Assembly: GCA_004213515.1 (NCBI GenBank)
Contig: SHAK01000007.1
Coordinates: 21,159 to 85,158, forward strand
Direction of reading: 5' to 3'
Origin: Limisphaerales bacterium
GTDB taxonomy: Bacteria > Verrucomicrobiota > Verrucomicrobiia > Limisphaerales > UBA1096
Length of the DNA: 64,000 nt
The notes under the pieces: model-generated
What the model was told of the DNA's origin: nothing
What the model saw: only the letters and a program-made list of their open reading frames with translations
The model's database searches: none
Made by a program: the position numbers and the translations under genes
Shown here: piece by piece, positions 26,418-37,719 of the stretch
How positions within the stretch are numbered: position 1 is the stretch's first letter
Layout: each line of letters begins with the position of its first letter

Positions 26418-27412
26418 ACGTGCTTACCCTTCAAAACGTTACAAAGTCCTATAATTATAACGAACCCCCGGCTGTAAATAATCTCAGTTTCAGCTGCCAA
26501 AGCGGTGAAGTCGTTGCTCTCATAGGTGGTAGTGGAAGTGGCAAAACAACTCTTTTACGAATTATAGCTGGACTCGAGGCTCCAGACTGTGGCGAGGTTA
26601 TTCTTAATAACAATATCCTAAATAGCTCAACCGTATTTGTTGCTCCAGAGAAAAGAAACTGTGGTCTTGTTTTTCAAGAATACGCTCTCTTTCCAAACAA
26701 AACAGTCCGACAAAATATCATATTTGGCAAAGGTGCAACGGACGACCCATCTTGGGTAAATGAACTGATTGATATAACTGGAATTACCGGATTAGAACAA
26801 CGATTTCCGCATGAACTTTCTGGCGGCCAGCAACAACGTGTCGCCTTGGTGCGTGCACTAGCAACTCGCCCCTTACTTCTTCTTCTCGACGAACCGCTCA
26901 GCCACCTAGATCCGGAATTAAAGGAATCTGTCAGAACCGAATTGCTTAAACTATTTAGCAAATCTAAAACAACAGTAGTTTTTGTTTCACATGATATTGA
27001 AGATGCAACAGCAATGGCCGATCGTATGGTCGTTATTCACAAGGGTGAAGCTGAACAAATTGGCACATCAGATGAAATTTATAGAAATCCAATTAATAAA
27101 AATGTTGCTCGTTTGTTTGGTAAAACAAACTTTATACCAATCGAACTAATACCCAATGCCCCATATTCATTTACGGAAAAAGAAAGTAATGAAAAAGTTG
27201 TTCCTGTTCGGCCTCACCAGTTGCAGGTCATAAATGACTCAACCAACAACCTTCCAAAGTTTACAGGGAAAGTAAAATCAGTCTTAAATCACGGTGCCTA
27301 TAAGGAAGTAGAATTCAAAACCACACAATTTAGCCTTACGCTTCACCTTCCAAAGAATCTAAGTGTTCAAGCTGACAGTAAATTCACCATAGGATATAAC
27401 CCTGAACTTTGA
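26414..27412 (+). CDS. fbpC: Fe(III) ABC transporter ATPase (FbpC type)
   Basis: A 332-aa ATPase with Walker A GGSGSGKTT, signature LSGGQQQRVALVRA, Walker B LLLLDEPLSHLD and H-loop VSHDIEDA. A C-terminal TOBE-like region (about residues 235-332; VVPVRPHQLQVI) follows, as in ferric FbpC and spermidine PotA-type ATPases. It is coupled to fbpB by a 4-nt ATGA overlap and is last in the iron cassette. It converges with asnS across 4 nt. Confidence 0.92.
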   Translation: MNVLTLQNVTKSYNYNEPPAVNNLSFSCQSGEVVALIGGSGSGKTTLLRIIAGLEAPDCGEVILNNNILNSSTVFVAPEKRNCGLVFQEYALFPNKTVRQNIIFGKGATDDPSWVNELIDITGITGLEQRFPHELSGGQQQRVALVRALATRPLLLLLDEPLSHLDPELKESVRTELLKLFSKSKTTVVFVSHDIEDATAMADRMVVIHKGEAEQIGTSDEIYRNPINKNVARLFGKTNFIPIELIPNAPYSFTEKESNEKVVPVRPHQLQVINDSTNNLPKFTGKVKSVLNHGAYKEVEFKTTQFSLTLHLPKNLSVQADSKFTIGYNPEL

Positions 27413-27416
27413 TTCG

Positions 27417-28841
27417 CTAAAATGTAGCTGAACGCGGCGCGCGGGGGAAAGGAATCACATCACGCACATTCGCCATTCCAGTGGCATAAATAAGTGTTCG
27501 TTCAAAACCGAGCCCAAAACCAGCATGGGGAACCGTGCCATATTTTCGTAAATCACGGTACCACCAGTAATCAGACTTATCTAAATTTAATTCATCTAAC
27601 CGCGCATCAAGGACATTAATTCGCTCTTCTCTTTGAGAACCTCCAATAATTTCACCAATGCCAGGGGCTAACACATCCATTGCAGCAACTGTTTTTCCAT
27701 CTTCATTCATTCTCATATAAAATGCCTTTATATCCTTTGGATAATTAACAACTACCACTGGTCGGCCAATGTGCTCTTCAGTAAGCCAACGCTCATGTTC
27801 ACTCTGCAAGTCCATCCCCCATTTCACAGGAAATTGAAATTTGTGACCATCAGCGACTGCTTTTTCCAGCCGCATAATGGCTTCTGTGTACTCCATGCGT
27901 TCAAAGCTTGCTTCAACAAATTTCTCTAAACGACCGATACAATTCTTATCTACTCGCTCCTGAAAAAAAGCCATGTCGTCTGGACGCTCGTTAAGTAGTG
28001 TACGAAAAATTTCCTTCAAAAAATTTTCAGCAAGATCGGCATTATCTGAAAGATCAGCAAATGCAATTTCTGGCTCAATCATCCAAAACTCTGCAAGATG
28101 TCTTGAAGTATTTGAATTCTCAGCTCTAAAAGTGGGTCCAAATGTATAAACTTTACTTAATGCCAAACAGTAACTTTCAACATTAAGCTGCCCGGAAACT
28201 GTAAGATTTGTCTCTTTACCAAAAAAATCTTGAGAAAAATCAACATCACCACTTTTTGTTCTTGGCAAATTTTCGAAATCTAATGCACTAACTCGAAACA
28301 TCTCACCAGCTCCCTCACAATCGCTACCAGTAATAATAGGAGTATGCACCCAATAAAATCCGTTATCATGAAAATAACGATGAATAGCATTTGCAACACA
28401 ATGTCTCACACGAGCCATTGCAGAAAAAACATTAGTACGAACTCGTAGATGGGCCTGTTCTCGCAGATATTCAAATGTATGCCGTTTAGCTGGCATAGGG
28501 TATGTCTCAGGATCATCAACCATTCCAACTAACTCGATACGAGATGCTAATAATTCTACACTTTGACCTTTGCCTTCTGATTCAACCACTTCCCCTTCAG
28601 CAATAAGTGAACAGCCAGTGGTCAAATTCTGAATTTCACTTTCGTAATTGTGTAAATCACCAGGCGCTACCACTTGAGCAGTATCAAAACAAGAACCATC
28701 ATGTAACTGCAAAAATGAAAGACCAGCCTTGGAGTCCCGCCGTGTACGTACCCAACCTTGAAGGCGAATTCGGTCCCCCACCGAAATGCCATCCTTCTTT
28801 AATAATTGATTAACGCTCACAAGTCGTAAACCCTCGCTCAT
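27417..28841 (-). CDS. asnS: Asparaginyl-tRNA synthetase
   Basis: Class IIb synthetase charging tRNA-Asn. The N-terminal OB-fold anticodon-binding domain (about residues 18-110) has [20 protein letters not shown]. The catalytic core includes [37 protein letters not shown] (motif 2) and [20 protein letters not shown] (motif 3), ending FPRAP. I use the ATG at 28841 ([10 protein letters not shown]); the track's extension begins at a TTG two codons earlier. 474 aa fits the family. It is divergent from the DUF1592-type cytochrome gene. Confidence 0.95.
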   Translation of the reverse strand: MSEGLRLVSVNQLLKKDGISVGDRIRLQGWVRTRRDSKAGLSFLQLHDGSCFDTAQVVAPGDLHNYESEIQNLTTGCSLIAEGEVVESEGKGQSVELLASRIELVGMVDDPETYPMPAKRHTFEYLREQAHLRVRTNVFSAMARVRHCVANAIHRYFHDNGFYWVHTPIITGSDCEGAGEMFRVSALDFENLPRTKSGDVDFSQDFFGKETNLTVSGQLNVESYCLALSKVYTFGPTFRAENSNTSRHLAEFWMIEPEIAFADLSDNADLAENFLKEIFRTLLNERPDDMAFFQERVDKNCIGRLEKFVEASFERMEYTEAIMRLEKAVADGHKFQFPVKWGMDLQSEHERWLTEEHIGRPVVVVNYPKDIKAFYMRMNEDGKTVAAMDVLAPGIGEIIGGSQREERINVLDARLDELNLDKSDYWWYRDLRKYGTVPHAGFGLGFERTLIYATGMANVRDVIPFPRAPRSATF

Positions 28842-29002
28842 GAGCAAGATGTTAAGCCAGTCCTATATAAGAGTCCAAAGGAAGTTGCTGAAAGTTCCAG
28901 AAATATAATTTTTCTATATTAAGATAAGTTTTTAGTAATTAGAAAAGTATGACTGTAAAAAGTTGATCGCTAATGGATTCGTGCCAAACTCTTTCCTGAA
29001 GA

Positions 29003-31588
29003 TTGAAAAAGTTATCTAAATTATTTTTTTTAACGCTAGTAGCCTTGGCAGATATTTCCGCCCACGGTAAACCTAAAGGATTAAATGATTTTTTAAAAAA
29101 ACACTGTTTTGACTGTCATGATAAAGATACGCAGAAAGGAAAGCTTAATTTAGAATCTATTTCATTCAATCTTGATAATCAGAAATCCTTCAAAGATTGG
29201 GTACTTATTCACGATAAGGTTCAGACCGGAGAAATGCCACCTAAGAAAAAATCCCGTCCAAATTCTGATGAGTCATCAAGCTTCTTAAAAGCACTTACCA
29301 CAGAACTAACTAATAAAGATCAATCACGAGTCACCCAAAACGGACGATCCAACTTACGCCGACTTAACCGATTCGAATTTGAAAATTCGCTCCGCGACCG
29401 ACTAGATTCACCTTGGCTACTTGTCGCCGATATGTTGCCTGAAGATGGAATATCATATTTATTTAACAAGGTTGGTGAACGACTAGATGTTTCACACGTA
29501 CAAATCTCAAAGTTCTATGAAGTTTCTGAATATTCAATTCGAGCTGCTCTTCAAACAGTTGCCCATAAAACGAGCAAACAAAAATTTTATGCACGAGAAG
29601 AGGGAAACATGATCAGTGCCCTTCGTTGGAAGCCTAATATTCAGACAGCCGCAACCCGTGCCTCAATTCCACTACTAGGGACGACACCTCAACCAGAAAT
29701 CATCCGAGGTAATAAACCCATGACAGTTGGTTCCTCCAATCCTGAAATCCGAGAACAGGAAGCAGTAGGATTCGTATCGGGAACATATACGGCCACAACA
29801 AAATATGACTTCACACGTGTACAAGTGCCAATTGATGGACGATACAAAATACGTATGAAAACATATACGTTTCTAGCCGGACCAAACGGTGCTAGCGGTG
29901 GTAAAGATCACGGTTTAACTGGAGGAAACAAGGCCTGGTGGAGGCCCAGCCGGACAGTTGCTTTCCCTGGAATTCGCTCTGAACCAATTACCCTATACTC
30001 AGTATCTCGTAACGGTGATAGCCGATGGCTTGCGACTTATGATTCATTTCCTAAACCTCAAATCTCTGAATGTGAAGTAGTTCTGAAGAAAAATGAAATT
30101 ATCAGACCAGATGCAACTCGTCTAATTCGCACCCGTCCTGGGTGGAGCGGTAATGCCAATGCAACTCTTAAAGGCGTTCCAGGTTTCGCTTTAAACTGGC
30201 TGGAAATAGAGGGTCCGCTTCAAAATGAATGGCCACCTGCAAGCTTTAAGGCAATAGCCGGCCAGATGCCATTTGAACTGGTTAAAGGCAAAGTTAAACT
30301 TATTTCAAAGAACACAAATAAAGATGCACATAATTTATTGATCGAGTTTATGCAGAGGATATATCGCCGACCGATTAATGATTCAGAAGTAAATGTCTAT
30401 CTATCAATTTTCAAACGGAGCCAATCACTTGGACTGGATTTTACTGACTCAATTATAGCAGCATTTTCAACAATTTTATGCTCACCCGATTTTTTATTTT
30501 TAGATATTAATCAAGGAAGACTTAATCAAAAATCACTCGCATCACGCCTTTCATTTTTTCTTTGGAACAGTCCTCCAGATAATACACTTGAAAAGATAAA
30601 AAAATTAAACGATTCGGAAATATTATATAAACAAACAAATCGAATGATTGACAACGCTAAGTCCTCACGATTTGTAAATTCATTTCTCGATTATTGGCTA
30701 GATTTAAGAGACATCCTTGCAAACGCACCAGATGCTATTCTTTATCCGGACTACTATTTGGATGACGAACTTACCGAAGCATCCGTATTTGAAACTCGAG
30801 CTTTTTTTACCGAATTGATAAAACAAAATCTACCTGCTCGAAATTTAGTTGATTCAGAATTTACATATGTGAATGAACGTTTGGCAAAGCACTATAAATT
30901 AGAACCTTTCGAAGGAACTAAGTTACGAAAGGTATCGCTTCCAAAAAACTCACCGCGGGGTGGTCTTTTCACTCAGGCTAGTATTCTACGTGTGACTGCC
31001 AATGGCACTACCACCTCCCCCGTAGTAAGAGGCGCCTGGATAATGGAGAGAATAATGGGGGTGCATATTCCACCACCGCCATCCGGCATCGAAGCAATTA
31101 CACCTGATACGCGTGGCTCAACTACAATTCGTGAACAGCTGAATAAACACAGGAATACAGAATCCTGCGCAGGATGTCATAGCAAGTTTGACCCTATAGG
31201 TTTTGCTTTGGAAAATTTTGATGTGGCCGGAGGCTGGCGTGACCGCTATCGGTCCCTAAGTAAAAAAGGAGAACGTATAAAAGGAATTGGAAAGAATGGG
31301 CATGCCTTCAAATTTCGACTTGGAAAACACATCGACTCTTCAGGACAAATAAATAACGGGCAAAGATTCAATAATATCTCAGAGCTAAAACAATTGTTAC
31401 TCAAAGACGAAAGAGCCATAGCTAAAAATCTTCTTCACCAACTAATAGTTTATGCTACCGGAGCCCCTATAACTTTTGGAGATCGACCAATTGTAGATTC
31501 AATTCTCAACCAATGTGAAGATAGTAATTATGGGGTTCGATCGCTTATTCATTCACTCATACAAAGCAAAATTTTCTTAAATAAATAA
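29003..31588 (+). CDS. Secreted cytochrome c-type DUF1592/DUF1588/DUF1585 protein
   Basis: An 861-aa PVC-type secreted protein. The TTG start gives MKKLSKLFFLTLVALADISAHG as signal peptide. The PSCyt1-like heme site is CFDCH (residues 35-39). RRLNRFEFENSLRDRL is the DUF1587 start. A beta-rich insert (about residues 215-420) may bind carbohydrate. DUF1595/DUF1592 follow, then DUF1588 (RGGLFTQASILRVTANGTTTSP; second CxxCH, CAGCH, near residue 720) and a DUF1585 tail. The next gene is DUF1552, its standard partner. The function of such pairs is not established; an oxidoreductase acting on polysaccharides is a common suggestion. Confidence 0.88.
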   Translation: MKKLSKLFFLTLVALADISAHGKPKGLNDFLKKHCFDCHDKDTQKGKLNLESISFNLDNQKSFKDWVLIHDKVQTGEMPPKKKSRPNSDESSSFLKALTTELTNKDQSRVTQNGRSNLRRLNRFEFENSLRDRLDSPWLLVADMLPEDGISYLFNKVGERLDVSHVQISKFYEVSEYSIRAALQTVAHKTSKQKFYAREEGNMISALRWKPNIQTAATRASIPLLGTTPQPEIIRGNKPMTVGSSNPEIREQEAVGFVSGTYTATTKYDFTRVQVPIDGRYKIRMKTYTFLAGPNGASGGKDHGLTGGNKAWWRPSRTVAFPGIRSEPITLYSVSRNGDSRWLATYDSFPKPQISECEVVLKKNEIIRPDATRLIRTRPGWSGNANATLKGVPGFALNWLEIEGPLQNEWPPASFKAIAGQMPFELVKGKVKLISKNTNKDAHNLLIEFMQRIYRRPINDSEVNVYLSIFKRSQSLGLDFTDSIIAAFSTILCSPDFLFLDINQGRLNQKSLASRLSFFLWNSPPDNTLEKIKKLNDSEILYKQTNRMIDNAKSSRFVNSFLDYWLDLRDILANAPDAILYPDYYLDDELTEASVFETRAFFTELIKQNLPARNLVDSEFTYVNERLAKHYKLEPFEGTKLRKVSLPKNSPRGGLFTQASILRVTANGTTTSPVVRGAWIMERIMGVHIPPPPSGIEAITPDTRGSTTIREQLNKHRNTESCAGCHSKFDPIGFALENFDVAGGWRDRYRSLSKKGERIKGIGKNGHAFKFRLGKHIDSSGQINNGQRFNNISELKQLLLKDERAIAKNLLHQLIVYATGAPITFGDRPIVDSILNQCEDSNYGVRSLIHSLIQSKIFLNK

Positions 31589-31641
31589 AACTTTCATGTG
31601 CATTGCATACTATGGCTAAGTCGTTAAAATTCACTTAACAA

Positions 31642-32949
31642 ATGAAAGCTCCGCACATAGCCGACAAACACACATTAAACCGTCGCACATTCCTGCGAGG
31701 AGCTGGAGTGGCTATTTCATTACCAATTTTAGATTCTATGACACCAGTTTTCGCTCGGGCTAAAGAATCGAATCACCCAAAGCGTATGTTGGCTATCTGC
31801 AATAATCTTGGACTGCTTCCAGATCGCTTCTTTCCCACCGAAGTTGGAACAAACTTTACACTTTCTCCATATCTGAACGAACTTAAAGATCACCGCAAAG
31901 ATTTTACAGTCTTGAGCGGTGTATCACACCCTGGGGTGGACGGTTCGCACTCTTCAGATGTATCATTTCTAACCTGTGCTCCACACCCAGGCGGTGGCGG
32001 TTTTCGCAACTCTATTTCACTCGATCAATTTATCGCAGGAAAAATCGGCCATAAAACAAGATTCCCTTCACTAACACTAGGTGTAAACGCAAGTATTGGT
32101 CGACGCAGCTTATCATGGACAGGTGCAGGGGTATTACTTCCTTGCGAAAATCGTGCGTCTTCAATCTACAAAAAATTATTCCTTCAAGGCTCTAAAGAGG
32201 AAATAGAGCGACAAATAAATAAATTACAATTAGGTGAAAGTATTATGGATACACTTGCACAGGAGTCGAAGTCATTAATACGCCGACTCAGTGCAACTGA
32301 TCGTGACCGAATTGACCAATACACTACTGCTGTCCGTGAAGCTGAAAAACGCTTAGTTATGGCACGAGCCTGGGAGCACAAACTAAAGCCCAATGCTCCA
32401 GTTGGAATGCCAGCTGATCCATCTAACCGTAATGCGTTCATGCAAATGACAAAGCTGATGTATCAAATGATCAAATTGGCATTTCAAACCGACTCTACTC
32501 GCAGCATTACACTTCTGCTTGATGGCAACAACTCCCCCGCGATAAAAGTTGCAGGCACAAAGATCACTGATGGTTATCACAACCTTTCTCATCATGGCAT
32601 GAACCCCGAAAAGATTAAGCAACTAAGTGCTATTGATCATTCGCAGATGAAGCTTTTTGGTGAATTAATCCGAAACTTAAAAAATATCAATGAAGGAGAA
32701 TCAAAACTTCTAGATAATACCTTACTGATGTACGGCAGCAATTTTGGTGATGCAAACAAACACACTACAAACAACATGCCTATACTTATCGCAGGAGGGA
32801 AATTAAAGCACGGGCAACATCTAGCGTTTGACAGAGCTAATAACTATCCACTCCCTAACCTCTTCGTCAGCATGTTACAGAGCATGGGAATCGAGGCTGA
32901 TAAGTTTGCAACCAGTACAGGTACCATGCGGGGCCTTAGCATAGGGTAA
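31642..32949 (+). CDS. DUF1552 protein with twin-arginine signal
   Basis: A 435-aa protein. NRRTFLRGAGVAISLPILDS near residue 13 is a Tat signal, so it is exported folded. The body has DUF1552 hallmarks: AICNNLGLLPDRFFP, LSGVSHPGVDGSHSS, FLTCAPHPGGGG and MYGSNFGDANKHTTNNMPILIAGG. Related to DUF1501/alkaline-phosphatase-like folds. It lies 53 nt after its DUF1592-type partner on the same strand. The pairing is conserved in Planctomycetota and Verrucomicrobiota; the catalytic role is unknown. Confidence 0.88.
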   Translation: MKAPHIADKHTLNRRTFLRGAGVAISLPILDSMTPVFARAKESNHPKRMLAICNNLGLLPDRFFPTEVGTNFTLSPYLNELKDHRKDFTVLSGVSHPGVDGSHSSDVSFLTCAPHPGGGGFRNSISLDQFIAGKIGHKTRFPSLTLGVNASIGRRSLSWTGAGVLLPCENRASSIYKKLFLQGSKEEIERQINKLQLGESIMDTLAQESKSLIRRLSATDRDRIDQYTTAVREAEKRLVMARAWEHKLKPNAPVGMPADPSNRNAFMQMTKLMYQMIKLAFQTDSTRSITLLLDGNNSPAIKVAGTKITDGYHNLSHHGMNPEKIKQLSAIDHSQMKLFGELIRNLKNINEGESKLLDNTLLMYGSNFGDANKHTTNNMPILIAGGKLKHGQHLAFDRANNYPLPNLFVSMLQSMGIEADKFATSTGTMRGLSIG

Positions 32950-32983
32950 TCAATAAGAATCCTCCTCTTAAAATGCTGATAAC

Positions 32984-33808
32984 ATGGATCTCACTAAACA
33001 AAGGAAATGTGGTTTTACACTAATTGAGTTACTTGTTGTAATTGCAATTATTGCAATTCTTGCAGGTTTACTTCTTCCAGCTTTGGCTAAAGCCAAAGGT
33101 AAGGCAACTGGAATTAGTTGCATGAATAACCTTCGACAGATGAGTTTTTCCTGGACGATGTATGCGGATGACAATGACGACAAGCTAGTTCCCAATGCTG
33201 TTTATTCTAATCGACGAAACTCTTGGGTTCAAGGTTGGCTTAATTACGCTCAGCCAGTCCCTGACAATACAAATACGGTATACCTAATGCAAAGCTACCT
33301 ATGGCCGTATCACAAAAGTCTTGGAATCTGGAAATGCCCTGCAGACAAAAGCACCTCTCGCCATGGTGGCAAAGAGCTGCCAAGGGTCCGAAGCATCGCT
33401 ATGAACGGGTTTCTAAATTCTCCAACCATTCAAACTTGGCAAACAGGTTTCCAAACTATGCGCAAGCTCTCTGACGCTGCAGGGAAACCATTAAGTGAAT
33501 TGTATGTTGTTCTAGATCAGCGCGAAGACCGAATAAACAACGGATATTTCGCTGTTGATATGAACGGCTATAATCCTAGAAATCCTACAGCAACGCGCTG
33601 GGTAGATTATCCAGCTAGCTACCACAACAATGCAGGAGGAGTCACCCTAGCCGATGGTCATGCGGTAATCAAAAAATGGGTAGATGCTCGCACCACTGTT
33701 CCAATTCGTAAGGGGATAAATATCCCAGTCTTCGTACCCTCACCAAAAAATACTGATATACTTTGGCTGCAAGAACGTTCTGCTCCTCCGAAACGCAAGC
33801 GACGTTGA
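32984..33808 (+). CDS. Type II secretion-like pseudopilin with H-X9-DG motif
   Basis: A 274-aa protein with a class III signal, [20 protein letters not shown], cut by prepilin peptidase before Phe, followed by [13 protein letters not shown]. This version of the N-helix is characteristic of Verrucomicrobiota. The C-terminus has [13 protein letters not shown] (His, nine residues, Asp-Gly). PVC genomes carry dozens of such paralogues next to secreted hydrolases; their role is unproven. It lies between DUF1552 and the giant heme protein, in the same orientation. Confidence 0.9.
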   Translation: MDLTKQRKCGFTLIELLVVIAIIAILAGLLLPALAKAKGKATGISCMNNLRQMSFSWTMYADDNDDKLVPNAVYSNRRNSWVQGWLNYAQPVPDNTNTVYLMQSYLWPYHKSLGIWKCPADKSTSRHGGKELPRVRSIAMNGFLNSPTIQTWQTGFQTMRKLSDAAGKPLSELYVVLDQREDRINNGYFAVDMNGYNPRNPTATRWVDYPASYHNNAGGVTLADGHAVIKKWVDARTTVPIRKGINIPVFVPSPKNTDILWLQERSAPPKRKRR

Positions 33809-33885
33809 TCTATAAAAGACACGCAAATCAAGCTCGTTTACTTAGGGCAACTGTGGCTAAATTAGCCCTACAACTTTTCCATGAC

Positions 33886-36800
33886 GTGAGATTGCTTTTT
33901 TTTATTTCACTTTCGATTTCAAGCTTTCTAACTTTTGCGGCAGAGCCGACAATTAGTTTAGTCAAAGACGATGTCGTTGTATTTCTTGGTGGAACGGACA
34001 TGGTTCGCGCACAACGAAGCGGTCATTTAGAGACTCTTCTCACTTGGCATTTTCGAGAAGAAACACCCAAGTTTCGAGATATGTCTTGGGAAGCAGATAC
34101 AGTATTTGCGCTTGGCACCGAAACCGAGCGTTGGCGAAACGGCGGCTACCGAGGCATCAAGGGACTCGGCAATCTGGAAACCCAACTTAACAATTTAAAA
34201 GCTTCGGTTATTATAGTTCAACTTGGAAAAAACGAAACATTCTCTGGTATCAAAGGCCTTGAAGCATTCATTCAAGCTAGTAATAAATTGCTAGGTCGCC
34301 TGCGAGGGGAAGATCGGAAGTTGATTGTCATTTCACCAACAAAATTTGAGCAAGCAGAAAACCCACTTTATCCCGACTTAAGAGAGAAAAATTCCGACTT
34401 ATCATATTACGTAAAAGAACTAAAAAAATCTGCTTCAAAAAATGACGCTTTTTTTGTTGATCTGTTTACTGATAACAAAGAAAATTTTACTACAAACGGC
34501 TTACACATTGACCCAAATAATCAAGCCAAGTTTGCGTTACAAATCGCAGCATCACTTGGGATCGAACGTCCCAATGGATTTGAGGGATTGGATGATTTAC
34601 TTGAATCAGTTCGCGAAAAACACAGGCTATGGTTTGACTACTGGCGACCAGCTAATTGGAAATGCTTGTTCGGCGACGACAATCGCCGTGTATTTAGTAT
34701 CGGCAATCAAAAAAGTATTCCCAGTATTCGAGATGAACGAGATCAGATTCCTGATTTAATAGCTGCAGCGGAAAAAAATGTTACTGCTGTAGCCAAAGGC
34801 ATCACTAAGCCAAAGATAACAAAACAAATTCCTCTTCCACCACCAACCTCAGCAATTTCACCCAAAGAGGAGTTGAAAGAATTTCGTCCAGCTGAAGGTT
34901 TCGAGGTAAATCTTTTTGCTTCTGAAAAGCTCGGCGTGGAAAACCCGTTAACCATGAGATGGGATTCTAAAGGAAGAATGTATGTAGCTTGTACTTGGAC
35001 ATACCCGCACCTCAAACCAGGTGAGATTCCAAATGATAAAATAATACTACTCACGGACACAAACGGTGATGGACAAGCAGATCGTTCAACCGTGTTTGCT
35101 GATGGTTTAAATATACCCACTGGCTTGGAGACAGCCAACGGTGGAGTTTATGTCGGTCAATCGACTGACCTTCTTTTCCTAAAAGATCTAGACGGCGATG
35201 GCGTGGCGGATGAACGAAAGTTGATCTTAAGCGGATTCGGAACTGGAGATTCACATCAAGCAATGAACTCTTTCACATGGAGTCCAGATGGTGAGCTTTT
35301 CTTCTGTCAAGGTGACGGTATCGAATCTCGAGTGGAAACTCCTTGGGGTATTTCTTCACTTTATCAAGCGGGAGTTTATCGCCTCCGACCGGGGCGACTT
35401 GAACTTCATGGCCTACTAGATGATTTTATGGGACCAGGCAACCCCTGGGGTGTTGTTTTTGATAATTGGGGCCAATCACTTGTTGTTGATGGGGCTGGAG
35501 GAATCTCATACCTAACACCAGCCTCGATACCAGCCAAACGGCGGTTACGCCTCGATCGAATTGGTAACCCTGGCGGCTACTGCGGAGTCGAAATGCTCAA
35601 CGGGCGAAACATGCCAAAATCGATGCGAGGCCAATTTGTAATTAACGACTACAAGTCTAACTCCGTTAAAAGGTTTTCTCTTAAACCCAATGGATCAGGT
35701 TTTAAATTGGACTGGGAAGACGCCGTACTTAAATCGGATCACCGAAAATTCCGCCCTGTCGATATTCGAATGGGACCCGATGGCGCTATTTACATTGCAG
35801 ATTTTTACAACAATGTAATTTGCCATCAGGATGATTACTTTCGAGATCCCACCAGAGATCTACACCACGGTAGAATTTGGCGTGTCACTTACAAAAAGAA
35901 CCCGCTCGCACCTAAGCCTTCTTTCTCGCATGCCTCAACTGACCAACTGCTGAATATGCTCAAGGCTCCTGAGCGGTGGACACGTCAACAGGCAAAATTC
36001 GAACTCAATAATCGTAAAGGTATAAATGTTAAACAGATAACAGAAAATTGGGTTAGCCAAATAAAGAAAAACGACCCAGACTACGATAGGAATCTTTTTG
36101 AAGCATTAGCGCTTTGCGCAATTGCTGAAGCTCCAAGCCATAAATTACTTAAACAGGTTATAAACCTAAAAAACCATAAAGCTCGAGCCTTTGCCGCAAG
36201 GGTTCTTGGCCGTTGGCATGATCGAATACCAAACACAAACAAGCTATTGGCGAAGATAACAAACGATCCTCACCCACAAGTCAGACTTGAAGCAATTCTA
36301 GCATGCGGCCAAATACCAAAGGCTGAAGTAATTCAATTTGCAGCACAAGCAGTCACAAGACATTCTAAAGACAAGTGGATTGACTACGCATTTACTCAAG
36401 CAGTACGTCATCAAGAACAAAACTGGATGGATGGACTTACAAATGGCACCTTGGATTTTGAAAACGACACTAGCTCAATGCTTGCCATACTGGAAAAAGG
36501 AGGCAGTAAAAAAATGCTCTCAAAATTAATAAGCTTGGCGAAGTCAAAGAGCATCGATGAAAAAGCTTTATCAGGAGTTTTTAGAGGCATCGCTTCCCTT
36601 GGAGGAACGAACGAAATAAAAAGAATTTTTGAACCTTCTTTCCATTCATCATCAGCAAGCCAAATGGCAGCATGGTCAGCACTAATCAATTCTCAGTCAG
36701 CTAAAAAGCCAGAAGGTAATACACATATGATTTTGCAAACAGCCCTTGAAGGAACGAATGACTCAATGCGGATGCTATCACTGAATTTAATTGAAAAATG

Positions 36801-37716
36801 GAAGATTTCAAAACTAAAAGATTTAACCTCAACCTTCGCATTTAAACAGACTTCAAGTAATGCAACACGTCTTGCAGCAATCCAGGCATTAGGAAAACTA
36901 AGTGGAGTGGACACAAAAGAATTAAACCGACTTATCAATAGTAAAGAATCGAAAGCCCTTAAGGTAGCTGGGATTAAAAGCCTCACTAGGCTGAATCTCT
37001 CAGAGGCAGCAAAGCTCGGTGCTGAATTGATTAAGAATGAGCAGTTAGTAAATGAAGTTTTACATGCTTTTTTGAATCGAGCAACGGGAAGTAAAGCTCT
37101 TACGGAAGCTTTAATTAAAAGTAATCTTAATAAAGCTTCGGCAGGTATCACTCTAACCAAGCTGCAATCAATCGGTAGCAGCGATAAAAATCTAATCAAT
37201 TATTTGAGCAAAGTAGCTGAAGTGAAAAATACTGTTCCAATTTATTCACCAGAATATGTTTCTAACTTGGCTAAAATAGCTTCTGAAGGAGACGCTGGTA
37301 ATGGAAAATTAATATTTTCAAAAACTGGATGCGCTGCTTGCCATAAAACTGAATCTGCAAATAATAACAGCATAACTTTAATAGGACCGGAACTCGAAAC
37401 AATAGGGAATACACTAAGCACTGAGCGGATCATTGAAGAAGTAATTTGGCCTAGTCGACACATTAAAGAGGGATACAACTTATTAAAAATTACTACAAAT
37501 GAAGGTGATATCTATCAAGGCTATGAGAGACGTTCAAAAGAGAGAAATGTTATTCTTCGACCACTGTCTCAAGATCAAACAATAACAATCTCACAAGACC
37601 AAATTAGAGAAAAAACACAATTAGGTTCCGCAATGCCAACTGGGCTGACTGCTAGCTTAAGTAAGCAGCATCTTGCTGACTTAATTCGGTATTTATCAGA
37701 TAAGGGCCGAAATTAA
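33886..37716 (+). CDS. PVC-type heme-binding multidomain protein (SGNH + dehydrogenase-like propeller + HEAT + cytochrome c)
   Basis: The track start at 33763 overlaps the pseudopilin. I choose the in-frame GTG at 33886 because it opens a clean signal peptide (MRLLFFISLSISSFLTFA), giving 1276 aa. Domains in order: an SGNH/GDSL-like hydrolase (about 20-240; FLGGTDMVRAQ, VQLGKNETF, NGLHIDP); a sugar-dehydrogenase-like propeller (about 330-680; AEGFEVNLFASEKLG) with Ca-binding-type loops DTNGDGQADRS and DLDGDGVADER; HEAT-like repeats (about 690-1120); and a C-terminal cytochrome c with CAACH near 1149. Thr replaces Ser at the GDSL position. It is probably a periplasmic polyol or sugar oxidase. 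A symporter follows 3 nt later. Confidence 0.86.
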   Translation: MRLLFFISLSISSFLTFAAEPTISLVKDDVVVFLGGTDMVRAQRSGHLETLLTWHFREETPKFRDMSWEADTVFALGTETERWRNGGYRGIKGLGNLETQLNNLKASVIIVQLGKNETFSGIKGLEAFIQASNKLLGRLRGEDRKLIVISPTKFEQAENPLYPDLREKNSDLSYYVKELKKSASKNDAFFVDLFTDNKENFTTNGLHIDPNNQAKFALQIAASLGIERPNGFEGLDDLLESVREKHRLWFDYWRPANWKCLFGDDNRRVFSIGNQKSIPSIRDERDQIPDLIAAAEKNVTAVAKGITKPKITKQIPLPPPTSAISPKEELKEFRPAEGFEVNLFASEKLGVENPLTMRWDSKGRMYVACTWTYPHLKPGEIPNDKIILLTDTNGDGQADRSTVFADGLNIPTGLETANGGVYVGQSTDLLFLKDLDGDGVADERKLILSGFGTGDSHQAMNSFTWSPDGELFFCQGDGIESRVETPWGISSLYQAGVYRLRPGRLELHGLLDDFMGPGNPWGVVFDNWGQSLVVDGAGGISYLTPASIPAKRRLRLDRIGNPGGYCGVEMLNGRNMPKSMRGQFVINDYKSNSVKRFSLKPNGSGFKLDWEDAVLKSDHRKFRPVDIRMGPDGAIYIADFYNNVICHQDDYFRDPTRDLHHGRIWRVTYKKNPLAPKPSFSHASTDQLLNMLKAPERWTRQQAKFELNNRKGINVKQITENWVSQIKKNDPDYDRNLFEALALCAIAEAPSHKLLKQVINLKNHKARAFAARVLGRWHDRIPNTNKLLAKITNDPHPQVRLEAILACGQIPKAEVIQFAAQAVTRHSKDKWIDYAFTQAVRHQEQNWMDGLTNGTLDFENDTSSMLAILEKGGSKKMLSKLISLAKSKSIDEKALSGVFRGIASLGGTNEIKRIFEPSFHSSSASQMAAWSALINSQSAKKPEGNTHMILQTALEGTNDSMRMLSLNLIEKWKISKLKDLTSTFAFKQTSSNATRLAAIQALGKLSGVDTKELNRLINSKESKALKVAGIKSLTRLNLSEAAKLGAELIKNEQLVNEVLHAFLNRATGSKALTEALIKSNLNKASAGITLTKLQSIGSSDKNLINYLSKVAEVKNTVPIYSPEYVSNLAKIASEGDAGNGKLIFSKTGCAACHKTESANNNSITLIGPELETIGNTLSTERIIEEVIWPSRHIKEGYNLLKITTNEGDIYQGYERRSKERNVILRPLSQDQTITISQDQIREKTQLGSAMPTGLTASLSKQHLADLIRYLSDKGRN

Positions 37717-37719
37717 ACA

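Noticed and set aside
33763-33885. N-terminal extension of the 1317-aa ORF
   Set aside because: It overlaps the pseudopilin end in another frame and lacks signal features; the GTG at 33886 begins a standard signal peptide.
36693-37199. 168-aa minus-strand ORF inside the HEAT region
   Set aside because: Leucine/serine-rich antisense shadow of helical repeats.
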